Of a stretch of DNA of 64,000 nucleotides, positions 56,333 through 64,000 are shown piece by piece (within the stretch, counting starts at the first letter, position 1; every line of letters begins with the position of its first letter). Source of the stretch: Pandoraea commovens (GTDB lineage Bacteria; Pseudomonadota; Gammaproteobacteria; Burkholderiales; Burkholderiaceae). The DNA lies in NCBI RefSeq assembly GCF_902459615.1, contig NZ_CABPSA010000010.1:62001-126000 (forward strand), written 5' to 3'. Both the position numbers and the translations under genes were made by a program. The notes below the pieces were generated by a model that was not told the origin of the DNA, searched no databases, and saw only the letters and a list, made by a program, of their open reading frames with translations.

Positions 56333-58219
56333 TTAGTCGCCGCGACGCTTGTTGTAGCCGCCGCCGTTGCCACCGTAGCCGCCGTTACCGCCGTTGCCAC
56401 GATTGCCGCCGAAGCCGCGATCCTGACGTTGGCCGTCGAAGCTGCGGGTGCCACGGTCCTGGCGATAGCCGCCTTCAGACGAACGACCCCCTTCGAACGA
56501 GCGCGGGGCGCGTTCCTGACGGTTGCCGTCGAACGGGCGCGGCGAGCGACGCTCGAAGCGATCCGTTGCGCTGCCGTTCGAGAAACCGTTGCCGCCCGTG
56601 TTGCCACCTTCGGCTTGCTGATAGCCACCTTGGTAGCCGCTGTTCTCACGACGCTCGAACGTGCCGGCCGGCTTGTTGCCGCCGAAACGTTGACCGCCCT
56701 GATAGCCGCCGCCGTTGCCGCCACCGTAGCCGCCGCCATTACCCTGACGCGGGCCGTTGTTGCTCCAGCGGCCGCCACCGTTGCCCTGACCATGACGCGG
56801 ACCGCCACGGCCCGGACCACCCGGACGCTTGCCGCCAGCGCCAGCCTTCGGTGGCGAGCGGCGCGGCTCGAAGCCGGCCACAACGTTCACCGGCAGCGGC
56901 TGACGCGTGTAGCGTTCAATGCGCTTCACAGCACCGATTTCGGCGTGTGCGGCGAGGCTCACGGCCACGCCACGACGGCCGGCACGGCCCGTACGGCCGA
57001 TACGGTGGACGTAGTCTTCTGCGAACTTCGGCAGATCGTAATTGAATACGTGCGTGATGCCCGGCACGTCGATGCCGCGAGCGGCGACGTCCGTGGCTAC
57101 CAGCACGCGAACACGACGCTCGCGCAGGGCGCGCAGCGTACGGTTACGCACGCCTTGCGGCATGTCGCCGTGCAGTGCGGCGCTGTCGAAACCGGCTTGT
57201 TCGAGCTGGTCGGCCAGCAGGTCGGCGTCGCGCTTGGTCGACGTAAACACGATGGCCTGGTCGAGCGAGTCGTTGCCGAGCAGGTGCGTGAGCAGACGAT
57301 CCTTGTGGGCGCGGTCGTCCACATAGTGCAGCGTTTGCTCGATGTTTTCGTTGGTGCGCTGGTCGCTACCGCGCGTGATCTCGATGGTTTCCGGATCGCG
57401 CAGCAGACGACGCGTGATTTCACCCATACGGCCGTCGATCGTTGCCGAGAACAGCAACGTCTGACGTGCTTCCGGCGTGGCGTCGACGATGGTCTGGATG
57501 TCGTCGATGAAGCCCATGTCGAGCATGCGGTCGGCTTCGTCGAGCACCAGCATCATCAGTTGCGACAGATCGATCTTGCCGCTGGAGATGTGGTCGAGCA
57601 GACGGCCCGGCGTCGCCACGATGATCTCCGGCTGCTTCGCCAGCATTTCGAGCTGACGCGGGTAGGGCATGCCGCCCAGAATGCTCACCGTGCGCAGACG
57701 GCGCAGTTGCTTGCCGTACGTATCGGCAGCGGTCGACACCTGTTGTGCCAGTTCACGCGTCGGCGTGAGCACGAGCAGCAGCGGTTGCGCGGCGACGCGA
57801 CGCACGCGCTGGCCCTTGCGGGGCTTCTCGCCCGGGGCGGCCGGCTGGTTGCGCGGATGCGCGGCCGGTGCGGTGCGAGCGCTCAGCTCGCCGCTCGCTT
57901 GCATTTCTGCGAAGCGGTGGATGGCCGGCAACATGAAGGCGGCCGTCTTGCCCGAACCCGTGGGGCTCGACACCAGCAGATCGCGACCGGCGAGCGCGGC
58001 GGGAATCGCACGCTGCTGGACAGGCGTCGGGTGGGTGTAACCGGCGGTGGTCAGGGCCGAGAGAATGGCTTCGTTCAGGCCGAGCTCGGCGAACGTAGGC
58101 TTACCGTCGTTGTTGTCGGCAGTTGCGACTTCAACGGATGCGGCAGCGCCGTTTTCATTTTCTTCGGACGACGGGAAATACGTCTGCGCGATGGCAGACA
58201 GCTTGGAAGGCTGTTCCAT
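56333..58219 (-). CDS. rhlE: DEAD-box ATP-dependent RNA helicase RhlE
   Basis: It unwinds RNA duplexes in ribosome assembly and RNA decay. It is 628 aa: Q-motif FAELGLNEAIL..PTPVQ (43-68), motif I TGSGKT (87-92), DEAD at 227-230, SAT, and HRIGRTGRAG near 375. A ~35-residue charged insertion follows motif I (about 108-143). The C-terminal ~180 residues are a Gly/Arg/Asn-rich RGG-type tail, encoded by repeat-like DNA at 56340-56870, for RNA binding. The 5' leader is long, as in cold-regulated helicases. Confidence 0.93.
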   Translation of the reverse strand: MEQPSKLSAIAQTYFPSSEENENGAAASVEVATADNNDGKPTFAELGLNEAILSALTTAGYTHPTPVQQRAIPAALAGRDLLVSSPTGSGKTAAFMLPAIHRFAEMQASGELSARTAPAAHPRNQPAAPGEKPRKGQRVRRVAAQPLLLVLTPTRELAQQVSTAADTYGKQLRRLRTVSILGGMPYPRQLEMLAKQPEIIVATPGRLLDHISSGKIDLSQLMMLVLDEADRMLDMGFIDDIQTIVDATPEARQTLLFSATIDGRMGEITRRLLRDPETIEITRGSDQRTNENIEQTLHYVDDRAHKDRLLTHLLGNDSLDQAIVFTSTKRDADLLADQLEQAGFDSAALHGDMPQGVRNRTLRALRERRVRVLVATDVAARGIDVPGITHVFNYDLPKFAEDYVHRIGRTGRAGRRGVAVSLAAHAEIGAVKRIERYTRQPLPVNVVAGFEPRRSPPKAGAGGKRPGGPGRGGPRHGQGNGGGRWSNNGPRQGNGGGYGGGNGGGYQGGQRFGGNKPAGTFERRENSGYQGGYQQAEGGNTGGNGFSNGSATDRFERRSPRPFDGNRQERAPRSFEGGRSSEGGYRQDRGTRSFDGQRQDRGFGGNRGNGGNGGYGGNGGGYNKRRGD

Positions 58220-58479
58220 GAATCCTCTTGCGGATTAAGGGTTATGTCGGGGCGTTGGCGCCAATCGGCAAACCCAATTCGTCGCAAGCAGGAAGCAAAC
58301 CGCGGATGGGGCAGAAAGCGGATCGAAATCCGTATCGTAAGCCGGGGGACGGTGGCGGGTCGTTCCTAAGAACGCCAGTACCGGCAAGAACTACAGCGGC
58401 TTATCACAGGATTGGGGCAAAACGCAGTTTTTCGTCGCCAGACGGGGTAACACTTGGTGCCCCGCGAAGCGAAGCGCGG

Positions 58480-58485
58480 ATTATA
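58480..58485 (-). promoter_or_regulatory. -10 box of the rhlE promoter
   Basis: TATAAT on the minus strand matches the sigma-70 consensus in a local AT-rich patch. No good -35 is visible at 16-18 nt, so it may need an activator. Confidence 0.4.
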
Positions 58486-58674
58486 TACCCATTTCGGAAA
58501 AAATGCACGTTCGGATTTGCACCGAGTGGTGAGGCCTCTGTGGAAGGGGCTCAACGGCAGGGCAAATGTGCGGCAAACCGGCCCGGGACGTCGCCCGGCG
58601 CCCTGGCGGGCATGCCCCGGTATTCCTTGCGCGCAATCCCTTCATCGCGCTGGATCGCGCGCCGCGCCGCCGAT

Positions 58675-58680
58675 TACAAT
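58675..58680 (+). promoter_or_regulatory. -10 box of tsaB, six bases from the start codon
   Basis: TACAAT ends six bases before ATG 58687. A weak -35 (TGGATC at 58651-58656, 18-nt spacer) may accompany it. No ribosome-binding site precedes the ATG, so the transcript may be leaderless. Confidence 0.4.
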
Positions 58681-58686
58681 AGCGCC

Positions 58687-59448
58687 ATGTCATCGATTAC
58701 GCTTCTTGCCCTCGATACCTCGACCGAGTTCTGTTCGGTCGCCGTGTATCGTCACGATCCCGCCAGCGGCGCACCGGCCTTTGTGGCTGAACGCCATCTC
58801 GACACTGGTCCGGTTTCCAGTACGCACATTCTTCCCGCTGCCCGCGACGTCTTGCGCGAGGCTGGCCTGACGCTGGCCGATTGCGACGCAATTGCCTTTG
58901 GCGCAGGGCCGGGCTCGTTTACCGGGCTGCGTACGGCCTGCGGCGTAGCGCAGGGGCTGGCGTTCGGTGCCGGGTTGCCGGTCGTACCCGTCGGCACGCT
59001 CGTCGCCTGCGCCGAAGCGGCGCGCGCATCGCGTGTGGGCACGCAGCGCGTGCTCGTCGCGCTCGACGCGCGCATGAATGAGGCCTACTGGGCCGATTAC
59101 GTCTGGGACGACGCAACGGGCGACTGGCGCGAAGTGCAGGCCCCGTCGCTGGATGCTGCCGAACAGGTGCGCGCACCGGACGCCGAATTTGTCATCGCAG
59201 GCAATGCCGTGACAGCCTTCGGCGAACGTCTGCAGGCGAGCGTGCAGGCGCAGGCCGTGCTGGCCGACGCCATGCCGCGCGCGCGCCACGTCGCCGAACT
59301 CGCCGCCCGTGCATTCGCTCGCGGCGAGGCCATTCCGGCCGATCAGGCCATGCCCGTCTACATCCGCAACAAAGTGGCGCAGACGACCGCCGAGCGCGAA
59401 GCCATCAAGCAGGCAGGGGCGCAGGCGAGCGGCAAGGGGGCGTCCTGA
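58687..59448 (+). CDS. tsaB: tRNA threonylcarbamoyladenosine biosynthesis protein TsaB
   Basis: It is the scaffold partner of TsaD in making t6A37 of tRNAs. It is 253 aa, an ASKHA-fold protein: [18 protein letters not shown] near 4-21 and the conserved [22 protein letters not shown] near 75-96 (given here in two overlapping blocks). ATG 58687 fits family N-termini. Its TGA shares a base with the rimI ATG (TGATG), so they are coupled. Confidence 0.94.
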   Translation: MSSITLLALDTSTEFCSVAVYRHDPASGAPAFVAERHLDTGPVSSTHILPAARDVLREAGLTLADCDAIAFGAGPGSFTGLRTACGVAQGLAFGAGLPVVPVGTLVACAEAARASRVGTQRVLVALDARMNEAYWADYVWDDATGDWREVQAPSLDAAEQVRAPDAEFVIAGNAVTAFGERLQASVQAQAVLADAMPRARHVAELAARAFARGEAIPADQAMPVYIRNKVAQTTAEREAIKQAGAQASGKGAS

Positions 59449-59927
59449 TGCGGCAGGCCGGACCGAACCACTATTCGCCGATGACACCGGCAGACCTCGA
59501 CGAAGTCGTCGCGGTCGAAGTGCGCGCGTACCCGTTTCCGTGGACGCGTCAGAACTTCGCGGATTCGCTCGATGCCGGGCATCAGGGCGTTTGCCTGCGG
59601 GCGGTCGACGGTACGTTGCTCGGCTATTTCCTGCTGATGCCGGTCGTCGACGAATCGCATCTGCTCAACGTCTGTGTCGTGCCCGAAATGCAGGGCAACG
59701 GGCTCGGCGTGCAGTTGTTGCAGGAGATCGTGCGCGTCTCGCGTGAGCAGGGCATGGGCGGGGTGCTGCTGGAGGTGCGTCCGTCCAATGTGCGCGCGCT
59801 GCGCATATACGAGCGTTTCGGTTTCGAGCAGATCGGCCGACGCAAGGGATACTATCCAGCGAGTGGGCGTCGTGAAGACGCCATTGTGATGCGCCTGTCG
59901 TGGGAGACCGATCGTGCCGTGGCCTAA
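59448..59927 (+). CDS. rimI: Ribosomal protein S18-alanine N-acetyltransferase RimI
   Basis: It is a GNAT acetyltransferase, 159 aa, that acetylates the N-terminal alanine of S18 (and related substrates). It has motif A with the acetyl-CoA loop [16 protein letters not shown] near 75-90 and motif [19 protein letters not shown] near 104-121. The tsaB-rimI order is widespread. The next gene begins 14 bp inside its 3' end. Confidence 0.93.
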   Translation: MRQAGPNHYSPMTPADLDEVVAVEVRAYPFPWTRQNFADSLDAGHQGVCLRAVDGTLLGYFLLMPVVDESHLLNVCVVPEMQGNGLGVQLLQEIVRVSREQGMGGVLLEVRPSNVRALRIYERFGFEQIGRRKGYYPASGRREDAIVMRLSWETDRAVA

Positions 59928-61017
59928 AGCGATTCTGGAAGAGTTCGGGCTGTGGCCGGTATGGATGTCCAACGACGCTGTGGCGAATGCTGCCCATGCG
60001 GCGCAGGTCGCCGGTGTTGCGGCTGCGGCGTCTGCCGGGCATGGCGAGGTGGCGACGCTCGATGCGCCGGGTGCCGCACAAAGCGACGACTTGCCGCCGT
60101 GGGATGTCGCGCCGTCGGCGGTGCCATCAGGCGCGCCGGTGAGTGTTGCGCGTCCTGCCGTTGCCCGTCCGTCCGCATTAGACGATGCGCCTGCGCTTCC
60201 TTCGTCTCCCACACCTCCCGCGCCGCGCGACTTCACGCCGACGCCGGTGGCACGGGAGACTTCGCGTCGCGCCTCCTCTGACATGCCGCCCGACGACATC
60301 CCGATGTGGCTGGACAGCGAAGGCAATGGCGATGGCGATGCCGCCGCCGATGCCGCGCTGTGGTCGATCGTGCGCGATGCGGGCGAGGATGCTCCTTCGC
60401 GTCCCGCATTGCCGGGCGTGGAGACGCTGGACTGGGAAGCGCTCACGGAACGCGTTGCCGGTTGCCGTTTGTGCGGTTTGTGCGAGAAGCGCACGCAGAC
60501 GGTTTTCGGCGTTGGCGACCGCGAGGCCGACTGGCTGCTGGTGGGCGAAGCGCCCGGGCAGCAGGAGGACTTGCAGGGCGAGCCGTTCGTCGGTCAGGCG
60601 GGTAAGCTGCTTGATAACATGCTGCGGGCGTCGGCGTTGCGGCGAGGCGAGAACGTGTACATCGCCAACGTGCTCAAGTGCCGTCCGCCGAACAACCGCG
60701 ATCCGGAGCCGGCTGAAGTGGCGAGTTGCGAGCCTTATCTGAAGCGTCAGGTCGCGTTGCTCAAACCACGCGTGATCGTGGTGATGGGCCGCTTTGCTGC
60801 CCAGAGCATTTTGCGCACGCAGGCGAGCATCGCCAGCTTGCGCGGACGCGTGCATGAGTACGAAGGGGTGCCGGTGATCGTGACTTACCATCCGGCCTAT
60901 CTGTTGCGCAGTCTGCCCGACAAGGCCAAGGCCTGGACGGATTGGTGCCTGGCGCGGGCTACCTATGAGGCCGTGTGCGAAACGACTCCGGACCACAACA
61001 CGCCTACGGCGAACTGA
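59914..61017 (+). CDS. Uracil-DNA glycosylase, family 4 (Fe-S), with a long N-terminal extension
   Basis: It excises uracil from DNA. The catalytic domain is residues ~170-367: four cysteines for a 4Fe-4S cluster (Cys184, Cys187, Cys256, Cys272), motif GEAPGQQED at 211-219 and the HPAYLLR motif near 321. The first ~165 residues are an Ala/Pro-rich, partly acidic region absent from compact relatives. GTG 59914 overlaps rimI by 14 bp; an internal start nearer the catalytic domain cannot be excluded. It overlaps the next gene by 43 bp. Confidence 0.9.
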   Translation: MPWPKAILEEFGLWPVWMSNDAVANAAHAAQVAGVAAAASAGHGEVATLDAPGAAQSDDLPPWDVAPSAVPSGAPVSVARPAVARPSALDDAPALPSSPTPPAPRDFTPTPVARETSRRASSDMPPDDIPMWLDSEGNGDGDAAADAALWSIVRDAGEDAPSRPALPGVETLDWEALTERVAGCRLCGLCEKRTQTVFGVGDREADWLLVGEAPGQQEDLQGEPFVGQAGKLLDNMLRASALRRGENVYIANVLKCRPPNNRDPEPAEVASCEPYLKRQVALLKPRVIVVMGRFAAQSILRTQASIASLRGRVHEYEGVPVIVTYHPAYLLRSLPDKAKAWTDWCLARATYEAVCETTPDHNTPTAN

Positions 61018-62075
61018 TCGAAACGCTGCGCGAGGCGCCGGTGCGCGACCTCGCGTGGTTATTGCTGTCCGCCGATCTGCTCAGTGCCGCCCGATTCCCG
61101 GCGGCACTGGCGCACTTCAACGCCGAACCCGTCTTCCCCTCTCAAATCCTTCACGACTGGCTGCTCGCCTGCGACGCCGATCCCGCGCCGTTGCATGAGA
61201 TGCTTGCGCGCGGCGAAAGCCACCGTCTGGGGCGCTATGCAGAGCAACTGCTGCATTTCGCGTTGCTGCATAGCCCGCACTTCGATCTACACGCTGCCGG
61301 TTTGCAGGTTCGCGACGCCCGTCGCGGCAACATGACGCTCGGCGAGTGCGACTTCCTTCTGACGCGTCTCGCCGATCGCCAGTTGTTGCACTGGGAACTG
61401 GCGGTAAAGCTGTATCTGTTCGTACCACCAGAGTCACCGGCGGCAGCGGGTGCGCTCGACGAGCGCGCCCTCCAGTTCCGTTGGCTCGGCCCTAATCTCG
61501 CCGACAGTCTCGCAGACAAGGTGGCGCGGTTGCTCGGCCATCAATTACGCCTGACCACGCTCGAGGCGGCGCGCAGTGCGCTGCCTGCCGAGGGGCCGTG
61601 GCTGCCTCAGGTGTATCTCAAGGGATGGCTATTTCATCCGCTCGGGCAGCAGGGGCAACTGCCGCAACTGGTGTCCGAGGGGCATGGCAGAGGCTGGTGG
61701 GCGACGCCCGATGCATGGTGGTCGTACGAACAGTCGGCGTCGCCGCATCAGGCGTGGGCCATGCTGCCGCGAGCGCGATGGCTTGCGCCCGCGCGCGTCG
61801 AGGCTTCGGCGGTGCTCTCGCTGGATGCCATGCGCGCCCGCATTGAGACGCACTGGCATGAGCGTGGGGTGGCGGAGCCGCTACTGATCGTTGCGTTGAG
61901 AAGAGGCGCTGGCGAGGAAGCTGACGGCGCCTGGTTCGAATGCGAGCGGGGTTTCATCGTCCCCGACTTCTGGGCGCCGCGTGCGCGGCATCGCATCGAA
62001 GAGCTGAGTGAGCGGGCAGACGCTGCTGCGCGACGCGCACTGGCGCGCAGTGCCGACGACGCGCCTTCGATCTGA
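60975..62075 (+). CDS. DUF1853 family protein
   Basis: It is 366 aa with the DUF1853 blocks LGRYAEQLLHFAL (85-97), TLGECDFLL (121-129) and LLHWELAVKLYLF (137-149). The acidic GEcD followed ~15 residues later by ELAVK resembles a PD-(D/E)xK nuclease core, and I recall the family being placed in that superfamily; this should be checked. The GTG start lies 43 bp inside the glycosylase gene, so expression is coupled, which may hint at a nucleic-acid role. Function unknown. Confidence 0.78.
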   Translation: MRNDSGPQHAYGELIETLREAPVRDLAWLLLSADLLSAARFPAALAHFNAEPVFPSQILHDWLLACDADPAPLHEMLARGESHRLGRYAEQLLHFALLHSPHFDLHAAGLQVRDARRGNMTLGECDFLLTRLADRQLLHWELAVKLYLFVPPESPAAAGALDERALQFRWLGPNLADSLADKVARLLGHQLRLTTLEAARSALPAEGPWLPQVYLKGWLFHPLGQQGQLPQLVSEGHGRGWWATPDAWWSYEQSASPHQAWAMLPRARWLAPARVEASAVLSLDAMRARIETHWHERGVAEPLLIVALRRGAGEEADGAWFECERGFIVPDFWAPRARHRIEELSERADAAARRALARSADDAPSI

Positions 62076-62102
62076 CGCGCCATCCGTTTCCTGATTTATC
62101 GC

Positions 62103-62945
62103 TCAGTCTTTCGGCCAGACGGCGTGGAAGTGGTGAACCGGCCCAATGCCTTTGCCGATCTGAAGTTCGTCGCTGGCGGCAAGCGCGCCGTTGAGATACG
62201 CCTTCGCATCGCGCACGGTGTCCGACCAGTCGTTGCGACGCGGGCGGAGTGCGGCGAGTGCAGCGGAGAGGGTGCAGCCTGTGCCGTGCGTATTATGGGC
62301 AGCGATGCGCGGTGCGTTGAATCGCTCGACGCCAGCCGCACTCACGAGCCAGTCCGGGCTGAGATCTCCCGCCAGGTGCCCGCCCTTGACCAGCACGTTG
62401 CGTGCGCCGAGCGCGCGCAGTGCCTGTGCCTGACGCTCCATCTCGGCTTCGTCCGTCGCGGCTTCCACCCCCAGCAATGCTGCCGCTTCCGGCAGATTCG
62501 GCGTGATGAGATCGGCCAGCGGCAGCAGTTCGTCGCGCAAGGCTGCGACCGCATCCGGTTGCAGCAGCGCGTGACCGCTCTTCGAGATCATGACCGTGTC
62601 GAGCACGACGAAGCGCGGCTTGTACTGACGCAGCCCGGCGGCCACGGCGCGCACGACATCCACGTTGGCGAGCATGCCGAGCTTGACGGCGTCGACATCC
62701 AGATCCTGAAAGACGGCGTCCATCTGTGCCGTCACAAAACTCGCAGGCGGCGTGTGAATACCCGTCACGCCCTGCGTGTTCTGCGCGGTGAGCGCCGTAA
62801 TCACGCTGGCACCGTAGGCGCCGAGGGCAGAGAAGGTCTTGAGGTCGGCCTGAATGCCTGCGCCACCGCCGGAGTCGGAACCGGCGATGGTGAGGGCGAT
62901 GGGAATGGACGACTGACGTGCTTGGGAAGGCTGACGCAAATTCAT
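62103..62945 (-). CDS. thiD: Hydroxymethylpyrimidine/phosphomethylpyrimidine kinase ThiD
   Basis: It phosphorylates HMP and HMP-P for thiamine synthesis. It is 280 aa, a ribokinase fold: ALTIAGSDSGGGAGIQADLKT near 17-37 (two overlapping blocks), LDTVMISKSGHALL near 114, and the anion-hole/catalytic Asp block NTHGTGCTLSAALA near 225-238. ATG 62945 follows the lplT stop by one base, so the two are cotranscribed; a TTG upstream is ignored. No TPP riboswitch is visible. Confidence 0.93.
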   Translation of the reverse strand: MNLRQPSQARQSSIPIALTIAGSDSGGGAGIQADLKTFSALGAYGASVITALTAQNTQGVTGIHTPPASFVTAQMDAVFQDLDVDAVKLGMLANVDVVRAVAAGLRQYKPRFVVLDTVMISKSGHALLQPDAVAALRDELLPLADLITPNLPEAAALLGVEAATDEAEMERQAQALRALGARNVLVKGGHLAGDLSPDWLVSAAGVERFNAPRIAAHNTHGTGCTLSAALAALRPRRNDWSDTVRDAKAYLNGALAASDELQIGKGIGPVHHFHAVWPKD

Positions 62946-62946
62946 A

Positions 62947-64000
62947 TCAATGCTTGACTTCGCCAATGAGCGCGACCGAATCGAATTCGCGCTGATTGGC
63001 CTGGTGACGCTTCATGACGAGCCACATCGTGCCCGACACGAACACTCCGAAAAGAATGATCACGACCCCGACCGGCACATTGAACCAGATCAGCAGTGCG
63101 TAGAGGCACAGCATGATCAGCACCGACAGGTTCTCGTTGAAGTTTTGCACGGCAATGGAATGCCCGGCCGAGAGCAGCACGTGGCCACGGTGCTGGAGCA
63201 GGGCATTCATCGGCACCACGAAGAAACCCGCGAGCGCGCCGACGATGATCAGGAAGATATACGAGACGATCAGATACAGCGGCACCTTCCATTCGGTGCC
63301 CCAGGGCAGCAAGTCCTTCGAGAAGAAGGCCATCGCCATGACGGCAATCCCCATCGCAATGCCGACCGGCAGCACCGACAGCGAGCGCTTGAGCGGAATG
63401 CGCGAGGCGGCGACGATCGCGCCGATGGCCACGCCCACCGCCGACACGGCTTGCAGGATTGCACCTTCGGACAGCGTCATGCCGAGGGCCTTTTCGGCCC
63501 AGCGCAGCACGATGAACTGGAGCGTCGCCCCGGCGCCCCAGAACAGCGTGGTGACGGCGAGGGAGATCTGGCCCAGTTTGTCGCGCCACAGCGTGACGAA
63601 GCAATCGGCGAAGTCGGAGATCAGCTTGATCGGATTGCGTTCCTGGCGCGCATAGCGTGCGCCGGTATCGGGAATGCGCAGATTGAACAGTGCGGCAATC
63701 ACGTAAATGCCCATGATGATGATCATCGCGGCCATCGCCGGCGAGCTGATCACCTCAGGGGTATGGTGCAGCACCCATGCGGATATGTGCGGACTGATGA
63801 GCGCACCGCCGAGTACGGTGCCGAGAATGATCGAACTGACGGTCAATCCTTCGATCCAGCCATTCGCTGCGACAAGTTTCTCGGCGGGCAATAGCTCCGT
63901 GAGAATGCCGTACTTCGCGGGCGAGTACGCCGCTGCGCCGAAGCCCACCACGCCGTACGCAATCAACGGATGCGAGCCGAACAGCATCATCAGACAGCCC
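62947..64000 (-). CDS. lplT: Lysophospholipid transporter LplT (MFS), 5' end beyond the window
   Basis: It is an inner-membrane MFS flippase that brings lysophospholipids inward for re-acylation. About 350 residues are visible, with around ten hydrophobic helices. The block YGVVGFGAAAYSPAKYGILTELLP (split here near the first loop) with PAKYGI is the LplT signature. The frame stays open past ATG 63990 to the window edge, so the N-terminal ~75 residues are missing. No fused acyltransferase is seen at the C-terminus. Confidence 0.9.
   Translation of the reverse strand, partial: GCLMMLFGSHPLIAYGVVGFGAAAYSPAKYGILTELLPAEKLVAANGWIEGLTVSSIILGTVLGGALISPHISAWVLHHTPEVISSPAMAAMIIIMGIYVIAALFNLRIPDTGARYARQERNPIKLISDFADCFVTLWRDKLGQISLAVTTLFWGAGATLQFIVLRWAEKALGMTLSEGAILQAVSAVGVAIGAIVAASRIPLKRSLSVLPVGIAMGIAVMAMAFFSKDLLPWGTEWKVPLYLIVSYIFLIIVGALAGFFVVPMNALLQHRGHVLLSAGHSIAVQNFNENLSVLIMLCLYALLIWFNVPVGVVIILFGVFVSGTMWLVMKRHQANQREFDSVALIGEVKH

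Larger units (their letters stand above)
58220..58686. other. Divergent intergenic region between rhlE and tsaB
   Basis: On the minus strand a consensus TATAAT (58485-58480) would start rhlE transcription near 58473 and leave a leader of ~250 nt. On the plus strand TACAAT at 58675-58680 belongs to tsaB. The stretch 58500-58670 has no supported ORF. The open frame from 58228 into tsaB crosses both signals and is rejected. Confidence 0.55.

Noticed and set aside
56340-56870. Repeat array at the 3' end of rhlE
   Set aside because: The GCC/GCCG-rich repetition encodes the Gly/Arg-rich tail typical of RhlE and is not a separate DNA element or CRISPR.
58228-58686. N-terminal extension of tsaB
   Set aside because: It runs over the rhlE promoter region and the tsaB -10 box; homology begins at ATG 58687.

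Overview
The window reads as chromosome of a high-GC betaproteobacterium of the Burkholderiaceae, most like Pandoraea/Burkholderia. This is inferred from protein similarity, gene order (rpsF-priB-rpsR-rplI-dnaB; hom-thrC-moeA-moaD-moaE; a split-arnA Ara4N cluster) and codon use; there is no rRNA to confirm it. I see no tRNA, rRNA, IS element, prophage or CRISPR array. The content is mainly core chromosome with a few accessory islands.

Layout. 1-478: tail of a TetR regulator. 612-5640: sulfate uptake (sbp-cysT-cysW-cysA) and its regulator cysB. 5758-6798: asparaginase with a promoter that abuts its start codon. 7022-10865 (minus): gcl-hyi-glxR, the glyoxylate-to-glycerate route, with a divergent LysR regulator (11008-11919). 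12027-15187: rpsF-priB-rpsR-rplI, then dnaB. 15302-16952: a DUF47/Pit phosphate transport pair. 17132-17536: an unannotated 34-aa ORF and a small cupin. 17537-20357 (minus): NlpC/P60 lipoprotein and PIN-PhoH ATPase. 20678-29181 (minus): bcp and an Ara4N lipid A modification cluster (arnD, separate dehydrogenase and formyltransferase halves of ArnA, arnC, arnB, an ArnE/F-like subunit, arnT) led by a small Mth938-type gene. 29541-35699: alaA-hom-thrC-moeA-moaD-moaE. 35786-36346: truncated hemoglobin. 36619-39246: clpB behind a sigma-32-like promoter. 39540-42208: DUF2306 protein with a LytS/LytT-type two-component system. 42171-46443: AraC regulator, GGCT-fold protein, a YhhQ-type transporter paired with a QueF homologue that lacks catalytic residues, and a DMT exporter. 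46804-51902: glyoxylate shunt genes aceA and aceB with a UspA protein and a second LysR regulator. 52115-56259: prolyl aminopeptidase and a 965-residue protein made of two diverged tandem copies. 56333-62075: rhlE and the overlapping chain tsaB-rimI-udg-DUF1853. 62103-64000 (minus): thiD and lplT, the latter cut by the window edge.

How the parts connect. Glyoxylate is handled twice: by Gcl/Hyi/GlxR to glycerate, and by malate synthase after isocitrate lyase. Each sink has a divergent LysR regulator, and the two regulators are close paralogues. The Ara4N genes would make and transfer 4-amino-4-deoxyarabinose to lipid A, a known basis of intrinsic polymyxin resistance in this family.

The items most worth follow-up are the QueF-like protein beside a queuosine-precursor-type transporter, the duplicated 965-aa orphan, the 34-aa ORF with a palindromic promoter, and -10 boxes placed 6-7 nt from start codons at the asparaginase gene, dnaB and tsaB, which suggest leaderless transcripts.
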